From Takakia lepidozioides (lineage: Eukaryota; Streptophyta; Takakiopsida; Takakiales; Takakiaceae), in assembly GCA_030704615.1 (NCBI GenBank), contig CM060731.1, forward strand, positions 77,418,756-77,482,755: a stretch of DNA of 64,000 bases. The letters are read 5' to 3'. Within the stretch, counting starts at the first letter, position 1. The number at the start of each line of letters is the position of its first letter. Below, piece by piece: positions 20,883-32,841 of the stretch. The notes under the pieces were generated by a model, which was not told where the DNA came from, did no database searches, and was given only the letters and a program-made list of their open reading frames with translations. The position numbers were made by a program, and so were the translations under genes.

Positions 20883-22301
20883 TTGTCTCGTGACCAAAGA
20901 ACTTCTATTGAGAAAGAGAAGTACCGGCCATACCTCTTGAGAGATGGGGTGTTATTTTATGATGGTCGGCTGTGTGTTCCCTTGATTCCAGACTTGAGAT
21001 TGCGGATTATTCATGACAATCACAATATTCCAATCTCAGGACACCCGGGCTTTCAGAGGACCTACTGGTCAATACGGAAGCATTATTTTTGGCCGGGAAT
21101 GAAAAGAGAGATCAAAGAATATGTACGGAAATGTTTCCCTTGTCAGGTGTCGAAGTCAGGAAGAGTTAGACCTCTTGGATTACTACAACCATTATCTGTT
21201 CCTGGATGGAATTGGGAATCCATTAGCATGGATTTCATTGTGGCATTACCCAGGACCAGAAACGGCCATGACAGTATCATGGTGGTTGTAGATAGGCTGT
21301 CTAAGATAGCCCACTTGATACCTACAAGGATGAGTGCTACGACATCTGATGTTGCATCCTTGTACATGAAAGAGATATTTAGGATCCATGGTCTTCCTCG
21401 GGAGATTATTTGTGATAGGGACTCAAAGTTTACAAGCCATTTTTGGATTGACTTGTTCAAGAAATTGGGAACCAAGGTGAAACTGAGTACGGCCTTTCAC
21501 CCAGAAACAAATGCTCAAACAGAAAGAACCAACCGTATAATAAAAGATATGTTGAGGATGTACGTTGGTGAAAGATAGTCCTCTTGGGAACAGTATCTGT
21601 ATATGGTGGAATTTGCTTATAACAAGCATTTCCACAGTGCCATTGGCATGGGCCCATTTGAAGCTTTATATGGACGAGATTGCTTGGCTCTTGCTTCGCT
21701 TATTGCACCACCATCAAATGTGCAGAGTGTGAATGACAGGATCAGAGAGATGCACTCTATACTGGACCTGGTGAAGCGTAGTATGCAGGCTGCTTGGGAA
21801 CGGGCTAAGTTCTTTGCTGATAAGCATAGAACTTTTCGTGAATTTGCCATTGGTGATATGGTGTTTTTGAAAGTTACACCTAAAAGAAGCAATCTAACAC
21901 TGGGCAAGTGTTATAAGTTGTCACCAAGGTTTTGTGGCCCGTTTAAAATCCTGGAACGCCATGGCACAGTGGCCTATGAGTTGGATCTGCCTCCAACTTG
22001 GAAGATCCACAAAACTTTCCATGTCAGCCTCCTCCAGAAGTATATGTCAGACCCATTGCACATCTTGCCCACACTTCCTCAAGCTATGAATGATGGTCAG
22101 CTGATGGCTGAACCCGAAAAGATTTTAGAAACGCGAGTGAAGCACCTGCGCAACCGTTCTTGGAAAGAACATTTGATTAAGCGGTTGCATTACCCAGAGA
22201 CAGAGGCTACTTGGGAGAAGGAAAATGAATTGACATTGAATTACCCCTCGTTTTCTGTCATTAAGGACAATGACCTGTCTTCGGGAGGGGGAGTTCGTTA
22301 G
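20883..22301 (+). pseudogene. Outer element integrase with C-terminal chromodomain
   Basis: The integrase zinc-binding part has H, H, C and C (HDNHNIPISGHPGF to CFPCQ). The core has catalytic Asp in SMDFIVALP, Asp in CDRDSKF and Glu in HPETNAQTERTNR. A TAG at 21576-21578 splits the frame where other members have an amino acid; CAG would give Gln. The frame resumes as VEFAYNKHFHSAIGMGPFEA with the GPY/F-like FCGPFKIL block. A chromodomain follows at about 22108-22240 (PEKILETRVKHL, then HYPETEATWE). Its usual Trp in the IKW position is replaced, so histone binding may be weak. Confidence 0.92.
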
Positions 22302-22987
22302 GTGCCAGGAACGAAGATCGACCTGTCAAGCACCAGTTTGGAACGACAAGAGACTGCTAGAATATCGCCAAACTGACAGTTGCAGGTAAAATGGAGCATA
22401 CTCGCGTGCATGACGATATCCAGGACTAGGGATTTTGACGGGTGGCGCTTTGAGATGGCAAGATGGTTGAAGAAAGGATGATGGCGTACAGGCGTCTAGA
22501 GCAGATCTGCATGGACAGGAAATCTGTGTGTAGCACGGCGTGGTGGCTGGGTGGACCGGATGCTGTAGCCGGTGCTGTGCTTTCAGAGTGTAGGTTGATG
22601 TTGGAATAGGTGTCGTTGGCCTTTGGTGCCTTGCAGCGGCAGGGACTGTGACTTCTCTTTTGTATAGAGTGATGGTGTAAATCCTGTGACTAAGGTTTCA
22701 TCAAGAGTTGATTTGAAGAGGGGCAGTTTAGATCTGATTCCAGTCACTGTTTGGAATAAGGCTTGTGAATATGCTTTTGTGAAGAACAGGGCTGAACGAT
22801 CGTGGAGTGAAGTGATCTCTCTTACGATCTGAGTCAGAGAATTGTGACTGGAATAAAAGAGGCTGGTTACAGAAGGTCTATACTGTTGTGGATTCAAGCA
22901 AGCAGTTCTCTAGGGATTCTGATAAATTCCCTGTGAATAGCAAGATAAACAAAGTGCCTGAAATTGGTCATAGTCAGATACTTTTCA
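22298..22987 (+). repeat. 3' LTR of the outer chromovirus
   Basis: It matches 5387-6083 closely. The polypurine tract gggaggggga (about 22283-22292) lies just upstream. It ends at gatacttttca. The flanking agtac at 22988 does not clearly repeat before 5387, so a target duplication is not proven. Confidence 0.9.
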
Positions 22988-23615
22988 AGTACCCTGTTTG
23001 TGAGGGAAAGCGGGGCTCTTGTATATTACGCATGCTTCGGCCGGAGTCTTCTCTCTCCCATTATAGTGCTGATCATTTGTACGTAGCTTCCTTGCTCTTC
23101 CTTGTGGCTGTTAATAAGGTGCACAAGTTTCCACGTTAAGCCCATGAAGAGTCATTAACTCAAGTTAGAATTATAACAATAAGCATTAACAACAGCTGCA
23201 ATTCTCTTTCACTTCTCAGGTCGAATCAATCATGAGATTGCGCATGTAGTTGCCGACCTCTTGCTGACCAGGGATAACACAACAGATCATATGGAGTATA
23301 TATGTAGTATCATGTGTGGTTACCAGAGGACACAGTACTTTACTCTTTTGCCTAAACCACATGCAGACCGCTGCAACCAGACGTATCATCCCAACTGATT
23401 ACAATTCAGGTTGTTTAATTTTTCGTAAGGCATACTATACTAGTACTTATACTTGTTCTGAGATGATCTATTAAGTCTAAGCTGCTCTAATGAGCTGAAC
23501 GACTACACCAGGATACCTTCTTTTGGAAAGGAGGATTGCGCTCATAAGTAACCGATGTTATACATGTACAGGTAGTGTAAGTATAACATATGTAAGTCGA
23601 CTTACCGCATGCTCT
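22988..23615. other. Downstream flank of S1-type gene 2
   Basis: Right half of the retroelement target: 23068-23100 (gatcatttgtacgtagcttc) matches 32221-32255 downstream of S1-type gene 3. No gene is present apart from the possible 3' UTR of gene 2. Confidence 0.55.
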
Positions 23616-24055
23616 TTATGGTCTCCATGGACCAACAAACACTTCCTGATACCCAGCTTGCGCCCTATAGAATCCATCCGGTCGAACATACCAAATGCAC
23701 TGTTTACATGCGATATGGTGGCCGAATAGTCCGGGGCCCTTCCAGACTGTGTATCCTGCGAATTGATGTGTTGGATTGCATGTGAAGTCACACCAAAATA
23801 ACGTAGATCCCCAGAAGTTGTCTTTGAACCCGAATCCATATTGCTGTCCCCAAGTTAAACTATGGCTTTGCAGGTCATCGTTCTTGGATCGGCAGTGAAG
23901 AGTAAGGATCTCTCACAACCCTGGTTGAAAATGTTCACAGACATCTCTTCGCCAGGTTGTGCATCAATGCAGTAGGACATGAATATAACCATCAGTGCCA
24001 CTACTATAAGAGATGCCTCTGTCGGCACTCCCAGTTTGCCATCATATTTTACCAT
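23616..24055 (-). pseudogene. S-protein homologue 2 (S1 family), frameshifted
   Basis: It starts with an ATG at 24055 and a signal peptide (ASLIVVALMVIFMSYCIDAQ). Two extra bases near 23912 (ggatctctcac, where gene 3 has ggatgtcac) shift the frame after NIFNQGC. Past the shift the S1 domain is intact: HCRSKNDDLQSHSL, GFGFKDNFWGSTLFWCDFTC, a Cys-x2-Cys-x-W motif and VRPDGFYRAQ, ending FVGPWRP with TAA at 23616-23618. The protein would be secreted. Just after the stop, GCG|GTAAGT is conserved with gene 3, which could be a 3'-UTR intron donor. Upstream, a GT..AG interval (about 24656 down to 24071 on this strand) looks like a 5'-UTR intron. Without the two extra bases this would be a normal family member. 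Confidence 0.85.
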
Positions 24056-24761
24056 GCCTGTATCTGATCTGAAAACAGCAAATTAAAGAAAAGGCCAAAA
24101 GGAAATCATGAAGAGCCAGAGATGAGCTCGAGAGGGAGAACAAGCTAGACTAGGGAAAGTATTTGCGCTCCAAAAAATACAGGAAATGATGTCATACGTG
24201 ACCTTGAAACTCGATCGAGAGAGAACTGAGGAGGTTTAATTACAACAATATGCGGCTTATTACTGCTTACATGAAATACCCTATTCCCCCATATTCTTCA
24301 TACGCAAGTACACAAGTTTACCCTTCCGGCCCCTATGTATATTACAACTACCAGGTTTTTTTTCAGAACCCTCACTCCACCATTGTGCACTGACGTCTTG
24401 GTATTCACGAAATTTCTAAGGTTCATTCCCTTGCATGGATCACATAATGAGTAGACCTCTGAACCTCAAGCTGGTAGTAGCACGATATATTATGGGCATG
24501 GAAAGCGAGAGTGTACAGCAGAACCACATAACTGATCCGCCATAGACGAGCAGCCTAAAAAACATACACCACACCAAGGAAAGTAGAGCCTGTCCACATG
24601 TATGTATCTTCAAATGACTAGCAGGAGACTGAAAGGTTCAAAGAGAATTGGATTATACCTTGCAGAGCGCCTGCAACCAATCTGCACACCCAGTACTGAA
24701 GAGGTACTGAACCAAAAGAACACAGGCGACCAAAAGAGATGAAGAGACAAGGGGAGGGCAC

Positions 24762-24776
24762 TCCTTTAATAGCCCC
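24762..24776 (-). promoter_or_regulatory. TATA-type core promoter of S1-type gene 2
   Basis: The minus strand reads gatggggctattaaaggag. The same context (gggctat, an aa step, then ag and gtgcc) occurs upstream of gene 3 and, inverted, at 33786-33800. Its position about 100 bp upstream of the putative first exon end fits a core promoter. Confidence 0.55.
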
Positions 24777-24869
24777 ATCTCTCCCTCCCCCCCTGCACAA
24801 TACCAGCCGCCTATCTCTCTCCTCCCTTGACCACCCTCCGGCCTCGAGCTGATACCCAGATATTCTCAA

Positions 24870-25600
24870 AGATATTTTGTGAAAATATTAGAGTAGTATG
24901 AATACATATTGGAATATTCCGTTAATGACAATATCTTCAGTCCTCTTTACTTCGACAACTCAAAAACTAATGAACTAGTTTCTGAAGTGCTCGGAGATCA
25001 TCATTTCATTTCATTCTCTTTGAGCATCCGACCTGATCAATGTGCATGTCTTTGTTTGCTACACTATCCTTTCAGTTTCAGGTTTTGACGTTTTGACAAC
25101 AGCTCTACTCGTGCAGGTATCACTTGGTTCCTACAGAGAGTACTGAGGCATGAAGCCACAGTTCCCTAATTACTACCTGAGGACAGGCAGAGGACCCAAG
25201 TTAATCTTCTGTCCCGATCAGACGTGCGTATAACTCGATAAGCAACAGGACCCTGGTCAGTTTAAGAGGAGGAATAAGATGATGCCATCCAGAGTAAATG
25301 GCACCAACATACATTATATATAAAAGATCGACCTACCACATGATCTCCACATGATGGTAATTATTTTCAGGATCGCAACGCAAGCACGGTAATGTCACAT
25401 CTCGAGGACGGTGGTTGGGACCACATGTTGGGATAAGGATTGGTAATGGTGTACGTGGACGCAATGTTCCTCAGGGCACTATCAGCCGGGCAAGCTTAAC
25501 AAGCACACAATCAAATTATATCCTTTCTTTCGCTCAGATTTTACTGTGACAGGCTCCTTCGCCTCTTCGACTTGGACTTTCTAAGTGCCACATCTCTGTG
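24870..25600. other. Intergenic stretch upstream of S1-type gene 2
   Basis: No gene is recognised. It contains AT-rich promoter-like DNA shared with 33470-33560 (attctcaaagatattttgtg) and a diverged inverted copy of the 1620-1932 repeat near 25390-25490. Confidence 0.45.
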
Positions 25601-25614
25601 TCTATTTTTGTAAT

Positions 25615-25670
25615 TTAAAACTTTTCTCTGGGCCCTCCTGTGGATGTAATAGTTTTCTTTCTTTCTTGTT
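25615..25670 (+). repeat. 3' tail of a second retroposon family
   Basis: The segment tctctgggccctcctgtgga, followed by tgtaatag and a pyrimidine run, resembles 39410-39450 (cctgggcctcctgcagatgt). Both are followed by CT-rich tracts. It is probably the 3' end of a non-LTR element lying just before the full LINE. Confidence 0.4.
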
Positions 25671-25768
25671 TCTTTCTTCGGTACTCCTCTCTCTCGCGCG
25701 CGCGGCAGCGCCGACGCGCTGCGCTCAGGGGCGCTGGCGCGCTAGCGCTATCTCTATCTCCACCACAC

Positions 25769-26958
25769 CATGACGTCCAAACGCCAAAGGACGGCTGCCG
25801 ACGAGGTAGACTACCCGTCTCCCTCACTCACGTCCACATGATTCCCCTCTACTTCTTCTTCCTGCCCATGTCTCTCATCAAGCCTCTCATTTGCGTCAAT
25901 ACTCCACAAGGAGTGTTGATGTTCAAACGCTTCGGGACCAAATCTCCATCTTACAAACGAAATGCATCTCGGAGAAGACTCTGCAGCAAGTGCTCGCTGC
26001 CCGTGACAATGACTCGGAGGAGCGGTTGGCTTCCCTAGACAAAGATTGGGAGACGCGGATGGCTTCCCTTAACAAAAATTGGGAAAAGCGCATGGATTCC
26101 TTGGACAAAGATTGGCAGAAACGCATGACTTCCTTGGACAAAGACTGGCAGAAGCGCATGATAGACAGATACACAGACTTGGAGAACAATATGCGAGTAC
26201 AGGATAGCGTTTTGCGGGCCTCTCTTCAGGAGTGCACTAGCAAACTTCAAGGTGTGGCGAAACATCTCAGTGACAAATCCACACATACGCGTCTTTCAAA
26301 ACTTGAAGGCGAAGTGAAGACCTTCACAGAGAAGAGCCTCCCAGATCCCCTCACAACAAGCATCCACATGCAGGTGGAATCCCTTAGCAAAGAGCTGGAA
26401 ACACACAGAACTGCGACGTCTACAATGGCTCGGGAGCTCCAAGCTCACAAGGCAGAGGACTCCTCCTGGGCTAATATAGTTAATGGGAGCACATCCAACA
26501 ACAGTCCTCACTCTCTGGAGGAGACGGTCTCGGCTACTTTGCGAGAGGAACAGCAACGGGCTTTCAAAGCCCTTAACATCAGGGTCACTGGGAAGCTAGG
26601 GGGCCTTGCTGAGGGGGACCCTCTTGACGCTGCCACCAGCCTTATTCAGCAAAACCTTGCTCTCCCACGGAGCGCGAGTGGCATTGAAAGGGCTTGGCGT
26701 GCAAGATCTCCAGAGCACAAAATCCTCTTCATTAGATTCAAGGACAAGGGTGCTCGGGATAGAGTCCTCAGGCAGAGGCCTCAATTGAGAGGTCAGGGTA
26801 TGTACCTCAACGATGACTTGACCCCTTTGCAATACAACGCCATGCGGGCGCAACTCTTGCAGGTTAAGCAAGCTCGAGCTCAAGGGCACTATGCCGTGTA
26901 CCGAGATGGGAGGGTAATTGTCCGGGAGCACGAACGTTACCCCTCTAGCTCTAAATAA
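25769..26958 (+). pseudogene. LINE ORF1 protein, coiled coil
   Basis: The likely start is ATG 25769 (MTSKRQRTAADEVDY), but this frame meets a TGA at 25838 and a frameshift before the main frame, open from 25891 to 26958. The main frame contains a heptad-like region with five tandem copies of a 12-13-residue unit (variants of LDKDWEKRM-SL) at residues 45-105. This is followed by a long charged coiled coil, then RAFKALNIRVTGKLGGLAEGD and RIRFKDKGARDRVLRQRPQL, resembling the RRM-like/C-terminal domain of L1-type ORF1 proteins. The role is RNA chaperone and RNP formation. It abuts ORF2 with only a few bases between. Confidence 0.75.
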
Positions 26959-26961
26959 GGG

Positions 26962-29900
26962 TTGGGGCACCATGAGATCAACGCACGCTCACATCTACAC
27001 ATTGGCTCATGGAACTGTAATGGCTCGTTGTGGAGCCACCCTCCAGGGCTTCTAGATATTCTTTCCAAGTGTGATGTTATTTTTCTTTTGGAAACTCATG
27101 CGTATGAAGGAAAGGACCCCCCTTTTATTCTCGGGTATGGCTTTCAGTCAGTGATTCGTCCACGTACAGATCTCACATCCTGCTGGCGGGATGTTATTTT
27201 GCTCCGGCTGCATCTCCGCACAACGGCCTACATATTCGAACAGATTCACCATATGTTCCATTGGAAGACGATATGACCCGTCTCCGTACCCCACAAACGG
27301 ACATTTTCTTGGTTGGAGATTTCAACGCCCGTACAGGATCACTACAGGCCCCCACCTTCGACCACACAGATCCTCTACACATCCAACGCTCGCATACGGA
27401 ATTGGAGAGGCAAAGTGCAGATTCTTCTTACGGTCACCATCTACTCAAGTTTTGTGAAACTCAGGGGCTGTCCATTTACAATGGAACAACCAACTTCAAA
27501 TCCTCCAGCCAGTTCACTTGCCACACGTACAAGGGCCAAAGCGTGGTTGACTATCTCTTAGGGAGCCCCAACAAGCCTGATAGAATAAGCTCATTTTACA
27601 TCACGAGGTACCCGGATTCTGATCACTCTTGCCTTTCCTTTGCATTTCCTTCCATCTCCCTCCCCGTGAGGATCCCCTCTGCGTCTCTTCCCTTACACCT
27701 ACGTATCCACTTTAATACCCCTTTCTCTCACTTACACAATGCCGAGTATGAAACATACCTAGCGTTAACCCTCCCTTCCATTCTTCATCTATCATCTCCT
27801 AACGACAAGGCTACACATCTTACTCAAGCCCTTTGGGACTCAGCCCTGCGATCCTTTCCCGTCACCCTTCCATCTACCTCATCACCCTTCTCCACTCGTC
27901 ATTACGCACCATTTTATGATGAGGAATGCAAGACTGCTAGACGTCGCATCAAATTTTTACTACTTGATACCAATTATTCTCCAGAGTCCACTAATCTTAC
28001 TCATAAGCACTGTAAGTCCCTCATTAGATCCAAAAAGCAAGCCTACACTATCAAGTTGCAATGTTCTTTCCTTGCTAAAATCAGATTTTCTCCACGATCT
28101 TTTTGGTCCCTCCTTAAACCTCATAGAGATCCCCCCCCAATCACTGACATTCATGTCTGGCATGAGTATGCACAGTCTTTATACCATTCCCCAACCCAAA
28201 CTCCTTCTCCTATAACCTCTAAACCCCTTCACTTCTCTCTTTTTACTACAGCCAATGTCAATAAGGCAATCAAGAAGCTGCAAAATGGCAGAGCGGTGGA
28301 CATTTCAGGACTTCAGAGTGAATTCATCAAGCATGTTGCACCTACTTTAGCCCCTTTTATAGCTAACCTCTTCAATGAGGTGGTGCAACGGGGGTTTCCA
28401 ACAGAGTGGACAAAGAGCATCATCCACCCACTTTTTAAGAGCGGTGACAGGCTCGCACCGACAAACTATCGTACTATCATGGTGTTCTCATTACTTGCTA
28501 AACTGTTTGGGGCAGTAGTGGCCATGGAACTGGATGATTGGGGTGAGTACTCTCGCATTTGTGCTGAGGGACAGGCTGGTTTCCGTCGAAACCGATCCAC
28601 TATTGACCACATCTTCACTTTTCAAGTTATGGTGGAAAGTGCACGCTATGACAAAAGAATGGTCTATGTTTGCTTCGTGGACTTTCACAAAGCCTTTGAT
28701 TCAGTTCCTCGGGACCTTCTCTTCCAACGGCTCCATAGAGTAGAAGTCCCTCCAGACATCCTCTGTGCCATCTCTTCTATATATGAGATTGTCACTGGCA
28801 TGGTCAATGTCGCTGGTGACTTCTCAGCCGAGATCCACAGCAACATTGGAGTCAAACAGGGCTGCCCCCTTTCACCTACCCTGTTCGGGATCTACATTGA
28901 CGCCTTGGAGAATTACATATAAAAAAACCATGGGGTTGGGGTCCCATTGGATGGGGGACCAACCCAATCAGATCTCCTCTATGCTGATGATGTTGCCCTT
29001 TTGGCACAATCCCCGGTCTTTCTGCAACGCCATCTCAAAATTTTGGAACAGTTCTGCAAAGACTATGGGATGCAGGTCAATCTTAGCAAGACCAAGATCA
29101 TGGTCTTCAATGGCCAGGCTGACCGTAGATTCATCTTCAACCAGCAGGAAATTGAGATTGTGAAATCATACCGGTACCTAGGTCTGGTTATCCACTCCCC
29201 CAAGTTTCACTTTGCAGCCACTGCCTTGGACAGGTTGACTAAAGGTAAGGCGGCCTCCGTCCGCCTTCAGGCCACAAGCAAATACATCTGCGGCATCCCC
29301 TGACCAAAAAGTGGCTGTTTGACACCGTCGTCAGCCCTGCTACCATCTATGGTTGTGAGTTCTGGGCACCTGGTGTCCCTGACTCCTGGTGGGAAAAGAA
29401 TTTGGAACCATTACAGTCATTTTTTCTCCAAGCAATGCTTGGCGCCAGGAGCACAACTCCATCTCAGATCCTAGGTGCAGAGTTCGCATGTGTACCATTG
29501 CAATCCGAGGCCCTCTTTAGGCTTACAATCTTTCTCCATAGATTGCAGGCCCTTCCACCCAAAGGGCTAGTGGCAAGGGCCCTCACAACATCTATGAGGC
29601 TCAAAGCTGCAGGTTTCAGGAACTCCTGGTATGCTCGAGTGGATAGTTTATTTCAACGTAACGGACTTTCTACTGCTTTCCTATTACCAATGAACCCAGA
29701 TGAGGTGGACATCACATCCAGACATGACCGCAACAGACTCATTCGGAGAGAGCTTATGGAATTACATGTCAAGAGAACTTGGATGCTACCCAATCTCACG
29801 ACAAAGCTCCACTTCTATCGAGAGACATTCTTGGTGCTCCGCGATGATAGAATCTTGAGACCAAATTACCTTTCAGCACCCTTATCTCCTTCCCTCTTGA

Positions 29901-30196
29901 GGGCATTGGGGCGGTTCAGGGTGGGTTCCCACAACCTACGGATAGAGACTGGCAGATGGGAAAACCTGCAACGGGAGGACCGCCTATGTCCAGCTTGCAT
30001 AGGGCGCAGCAAGGAAATTGAAACTGAAGAACACTTCTTCTTCTACTGCCCTCTATACTACGAGATCCGTGGGAGATTTCACTGTTTATTCAGTGGAACC
30101 CAAACTCTCACTGATGTCTTTCACTATGAGGATAAAAAATGCGTGGCAGCCTACCTACACGAGGCCTTCACCCTTAGACAATCGCTAGAACATTGA
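26962..30196 (+). pseudogene. LINE ORF2: endonuclease, reverse transcriptase, zinc motif
   Basis: The AP-endonuclease domain shows SWNCNG, FLLETH, VGDFNART, VVDYLLGS and DSDHSCL. The RT shows KSIIHPLFKSGDRLAPTNYR, GFRRNRSTIDHIF, VDFHKAFDSVPRDLL, GVKQGCPLSPTLFGIYID and, after an in-frame TAA at 28920-28922, LLYADDVALLA with catalytic Asp-Asp. The C-terminus has a CX2C...H...C motif, LCPACIGRSKEIETEEHFFFYC. Frameshifts lie near 27215-27260 and 29300. No ATG is in frame with the start, so reinitiation after ORF1 or a lost start is possible. The clade is not assigned. Target-primed reverse transcription is the expected mechanism. Confidence 0.9.
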
Positions 30197-30311
30197 TTGT
30201 GGTTTCTGGATTTGTTCCTCTCTCATGTTTTCTTCCATTTTGTCCCATAAGCTCTACGAGCTTTCCGCGGACGTTATAAAGCACCATTTCATTTCTTTTC
30301 TTTTCTTTTCT

Positions 30312-30555
30312 CCCTCTATATTATATTGAGATCCGTGGGAGATTCCACTTTCTATTCGTTGGGACTCAATCTCTCACTGAAGTCTTCCACTATGAGGATC
30401 AGATGCTTGGCAGCTTACCTGCACGAGGCCTTGACCCTTAGACAATCCCTCGAGCAGTAGTTGGCTCTGGTTTTGTTTCCTCGCTCTTGTTTTTCCCGTT
30501 TTGTCTTTGAGCTTTCCACGGACGTTATAAAGTACCATTTCATTTTCTTCAATTT
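30312..30555 (+). repeat. 5'-truncated LINE copy (3' end only)
   Basis: It repeats the last about 240 bp of the full LINE from the codons for YYEIRGRFHF through the stop and the 3' UTR (ctttccacggacgttataaa). It lies directly behind the full copy, as a tandem or self-insertion. Confidence 0.85.
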
Positions 30556-32140
30556 CGTCCTCTTTTACGGACACCTTATGTCAAGCTGAAGCACCTGGAG
30601 CTCGGGTCCTGGCAGGTCCAGCTTTTGTAGCTAGGTATACATATTTATAACCTCGTGAATGTCCTGTCTTGCATCAACCTTTAATCTTCAACTCATTGCT
30701 TTTGGCTTGGTTTAGATGGTAGTCTACCTCTTTATCACTAGCACGTTCAATATAGACCAACTTATCCGTACATGATCCAGTGGGACGTGCTGATTTCTTG
30801 TATGTTTTCACTGCAAATTCATAATCTAGCTCTACTTCCAATTTTGTGTGTACGAAGTATACTTAGTAAAGACAAACGATGAGGATCATATTTATTGGGA
30901 ATTAAGGCTCAGAAATATCCTACTGCTCTTGGAGTAGGGGCGGCAATGGATCAAGTTGAGAAATTTCTGAACCCTGTCTCAAGTCCGCAATGCAAGACAA
31001 CACTCGACAACTAGGAGATTCCAGGAATTCCAGAAATTTATCAAGTTGTGATAACCCGGGCCACCCCATAAAACCGGCCATTGATCAGACTAGCGGTTAT
31101 CGAAAGGATCCACATACGATCAAGTCAATTTTCTTAGAGAACCTAGTGAATCATGACAATCACCATCTATGCTGTGCCTTGCATTAGAACCTCTAGAAAA
31201 TGCTTATAGAAATAAGGGGAAAACTGGCACTTTATGCTTTGTTACCTCCTCACAAAGCAGAAGTTTAGTAGAGCAATCAGAAGCATTGATACACACGACA
31301 TCCAAATTGAAGTCCGTGAAATATCCAGCTGCAATCCAAAGAGTAAATAGCTGCCTGCATGGTCTCAAGCAACAAAGAAGGAATACACTACCTCCATCCA
31401 GCTTCACCAGCCATGTGATTGTACTGCTAGCTGGTGGAGAGCTGGTGATGGTAATCAAAAACTGAACTTCAAGAAGAGATCAACACTAGCACTTCCATCG
31501 ATAAAAGCAGTTCAATCGGCTATGCCACTGAGATGCAAACATACCCTCCATGGCTACTAGGAATTTTTCTCTAACAATGTCACCAGTTCCTTTTGATGTT
31601 TATCTATTCCTGTGCAGCTGCTAAGAGAATGTCAAACAAGCAAAGTAAATAAAGTAAAGTATGACGCTTAAATTATGGTGCCGCTTGACCCCCAAAGCTA
31701 ATGCCTTCCGGCTGGAAGGTGGACACCTTCGTTACACCAATCGGGTTCACAATACCTTCCTAGCTAGGTGGTATGTGCCCATTACCACTGGCTCCAATTA
31801 CTTGTCCAGAGTGAAGGATAATGAAGTACAGGTCTTCTACATAAATATGCAGCCAAAAAGTGCTTTATTGAATGGATCACGGAGTAAGTCAATCATCAAA
31901 GAACGAGGGCCGAACCTATATTGCAGCCTAAGTGATTGAAAACCTGCAATCAAGTTGTGCTCCTCAATCTTTGCGCCGAGGGCAGACAGTCCAAGCAGAG
32001 TCCGAGGAGGACTGCTCTAGCTCTCTGAAGATTTTAAACATACACTGCCCACACTGGGATTTGGGTAATTATTTATGATCTTAGTCTGTGATCCTTCAAA
32101 TGTCAACAGTTCCACCTATCATAGCCCCTTCCTATTCAAT
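30556..32140. other. Intergenic stretch, no gene recognised
   Basis: Short open frames at 31169-31465 and 31661-31939 show no family motif. 30680-30735 is an inverted, diverged copy of an S1-block flank (compare 1258-1310 and 5005-5045). 32025-32070 is one arm of an inverted repeat whose partner is at 35347-35388. Confidence 0.4.
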
Positions 32141-32841
32141 GTCATGCACTATAGATAACCCCCTAACGTGTCTTCGACTCTATATGTCATAAACTCCCTA
32201 TGTGTCTCCCACTGTGGTGCCGATCATTTGTACTTCGTAGCTTCCTTGCTCTTCCATGTTTGTGTTGCAATGCCTACACCCACGTCCTTTAAACCTGTTA
32301 ATAAGATGCACACGGTCAGCCCACTGTCAGCCTGTGAGGATAAGTTAGAAATCAATTAGCATTGACAAGAGCTGCAATTCTCTTTGACATCTTAGGCTGA
32401 GTCAAACATGAAATTGCGGTAGTTGACCAATGATAACACAACATATGTATGTAGTATCATCTGTGGTTACCAGATGACCCAGTTAAATCTTTCGCCTAAA
32501 CATCACATGCAGACCGCAACCAGACCTGTCATACCAACTGATGTAAGATGTACAAACGACTGAAATACAAATGATATGTGCTCCACATGAGATGATATCT
32601 CAAATAAGACCAAGAAGTACACCACGATTCTATTTTATGCAAGGGGGATTGCACTCATAGTTAAAAAATGTTATCTCAAGGTAATGTAAATTGATCTCAA
32701 TATAGGGTACATGCTATCTCTATGCATAGACACAGATCATGTTTGAAAATGAAGTGCTAGATAAAACATATGCCCACAATCACAAAAGGTTAACTAGAAT
32801 GTATGTAAAGTCGACTTACCGCATGCTCTTTGTAAGGCTCT

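Larger units (their letters stand above)
5387..22987 (+). mobile_element. Outer Ty3/gypsy chromovirus, full length, split by a nested element
   Basis: This LTR retrotransposon has near-identical terminal repeats at 5387-6083 and 22298-22987. A primer-binding site follows two bases after the 5' LTR, and a polypurine tract (gggaggggga) precedes the 3' LTR. Its gene order is gag, then protease, reverse transcriptase, RNase H, integrase and a C-terminal chromodomain, which makes it a chromovirus. The second element sits between the gag zinc knuckle (ending about 7255) and the protease (from about 18920). The copy has several frameshifts and stops, so it is not autonomous. LTR divergence is low apart from one 19-bp indel near the 3' end and one of about 8 bp near the start, which suggests a fairly young insertion. 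Confidence 0.9.
25680..30311 (+). mobile_element. Full-length but decayed LINE (ORF1 plus APE-RT ORF2)
   Basis: A GC-rich 5' region (gcgcgcgcggcagcgccgac) is followed by a coiled-coil ORF1 (25769-26958) and ORF2 with an AP endonuclease, reverse transcriptase and C-terminal CCHC-like motif (26962-30196). The 3' end has the family signature cggacgttataaagcaccat followed by a ttctttt-type tail. At least four more 3' ends of the same family occur in the window. The left boundary is approximate and no target duplication was found. Confidence 0.85.
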
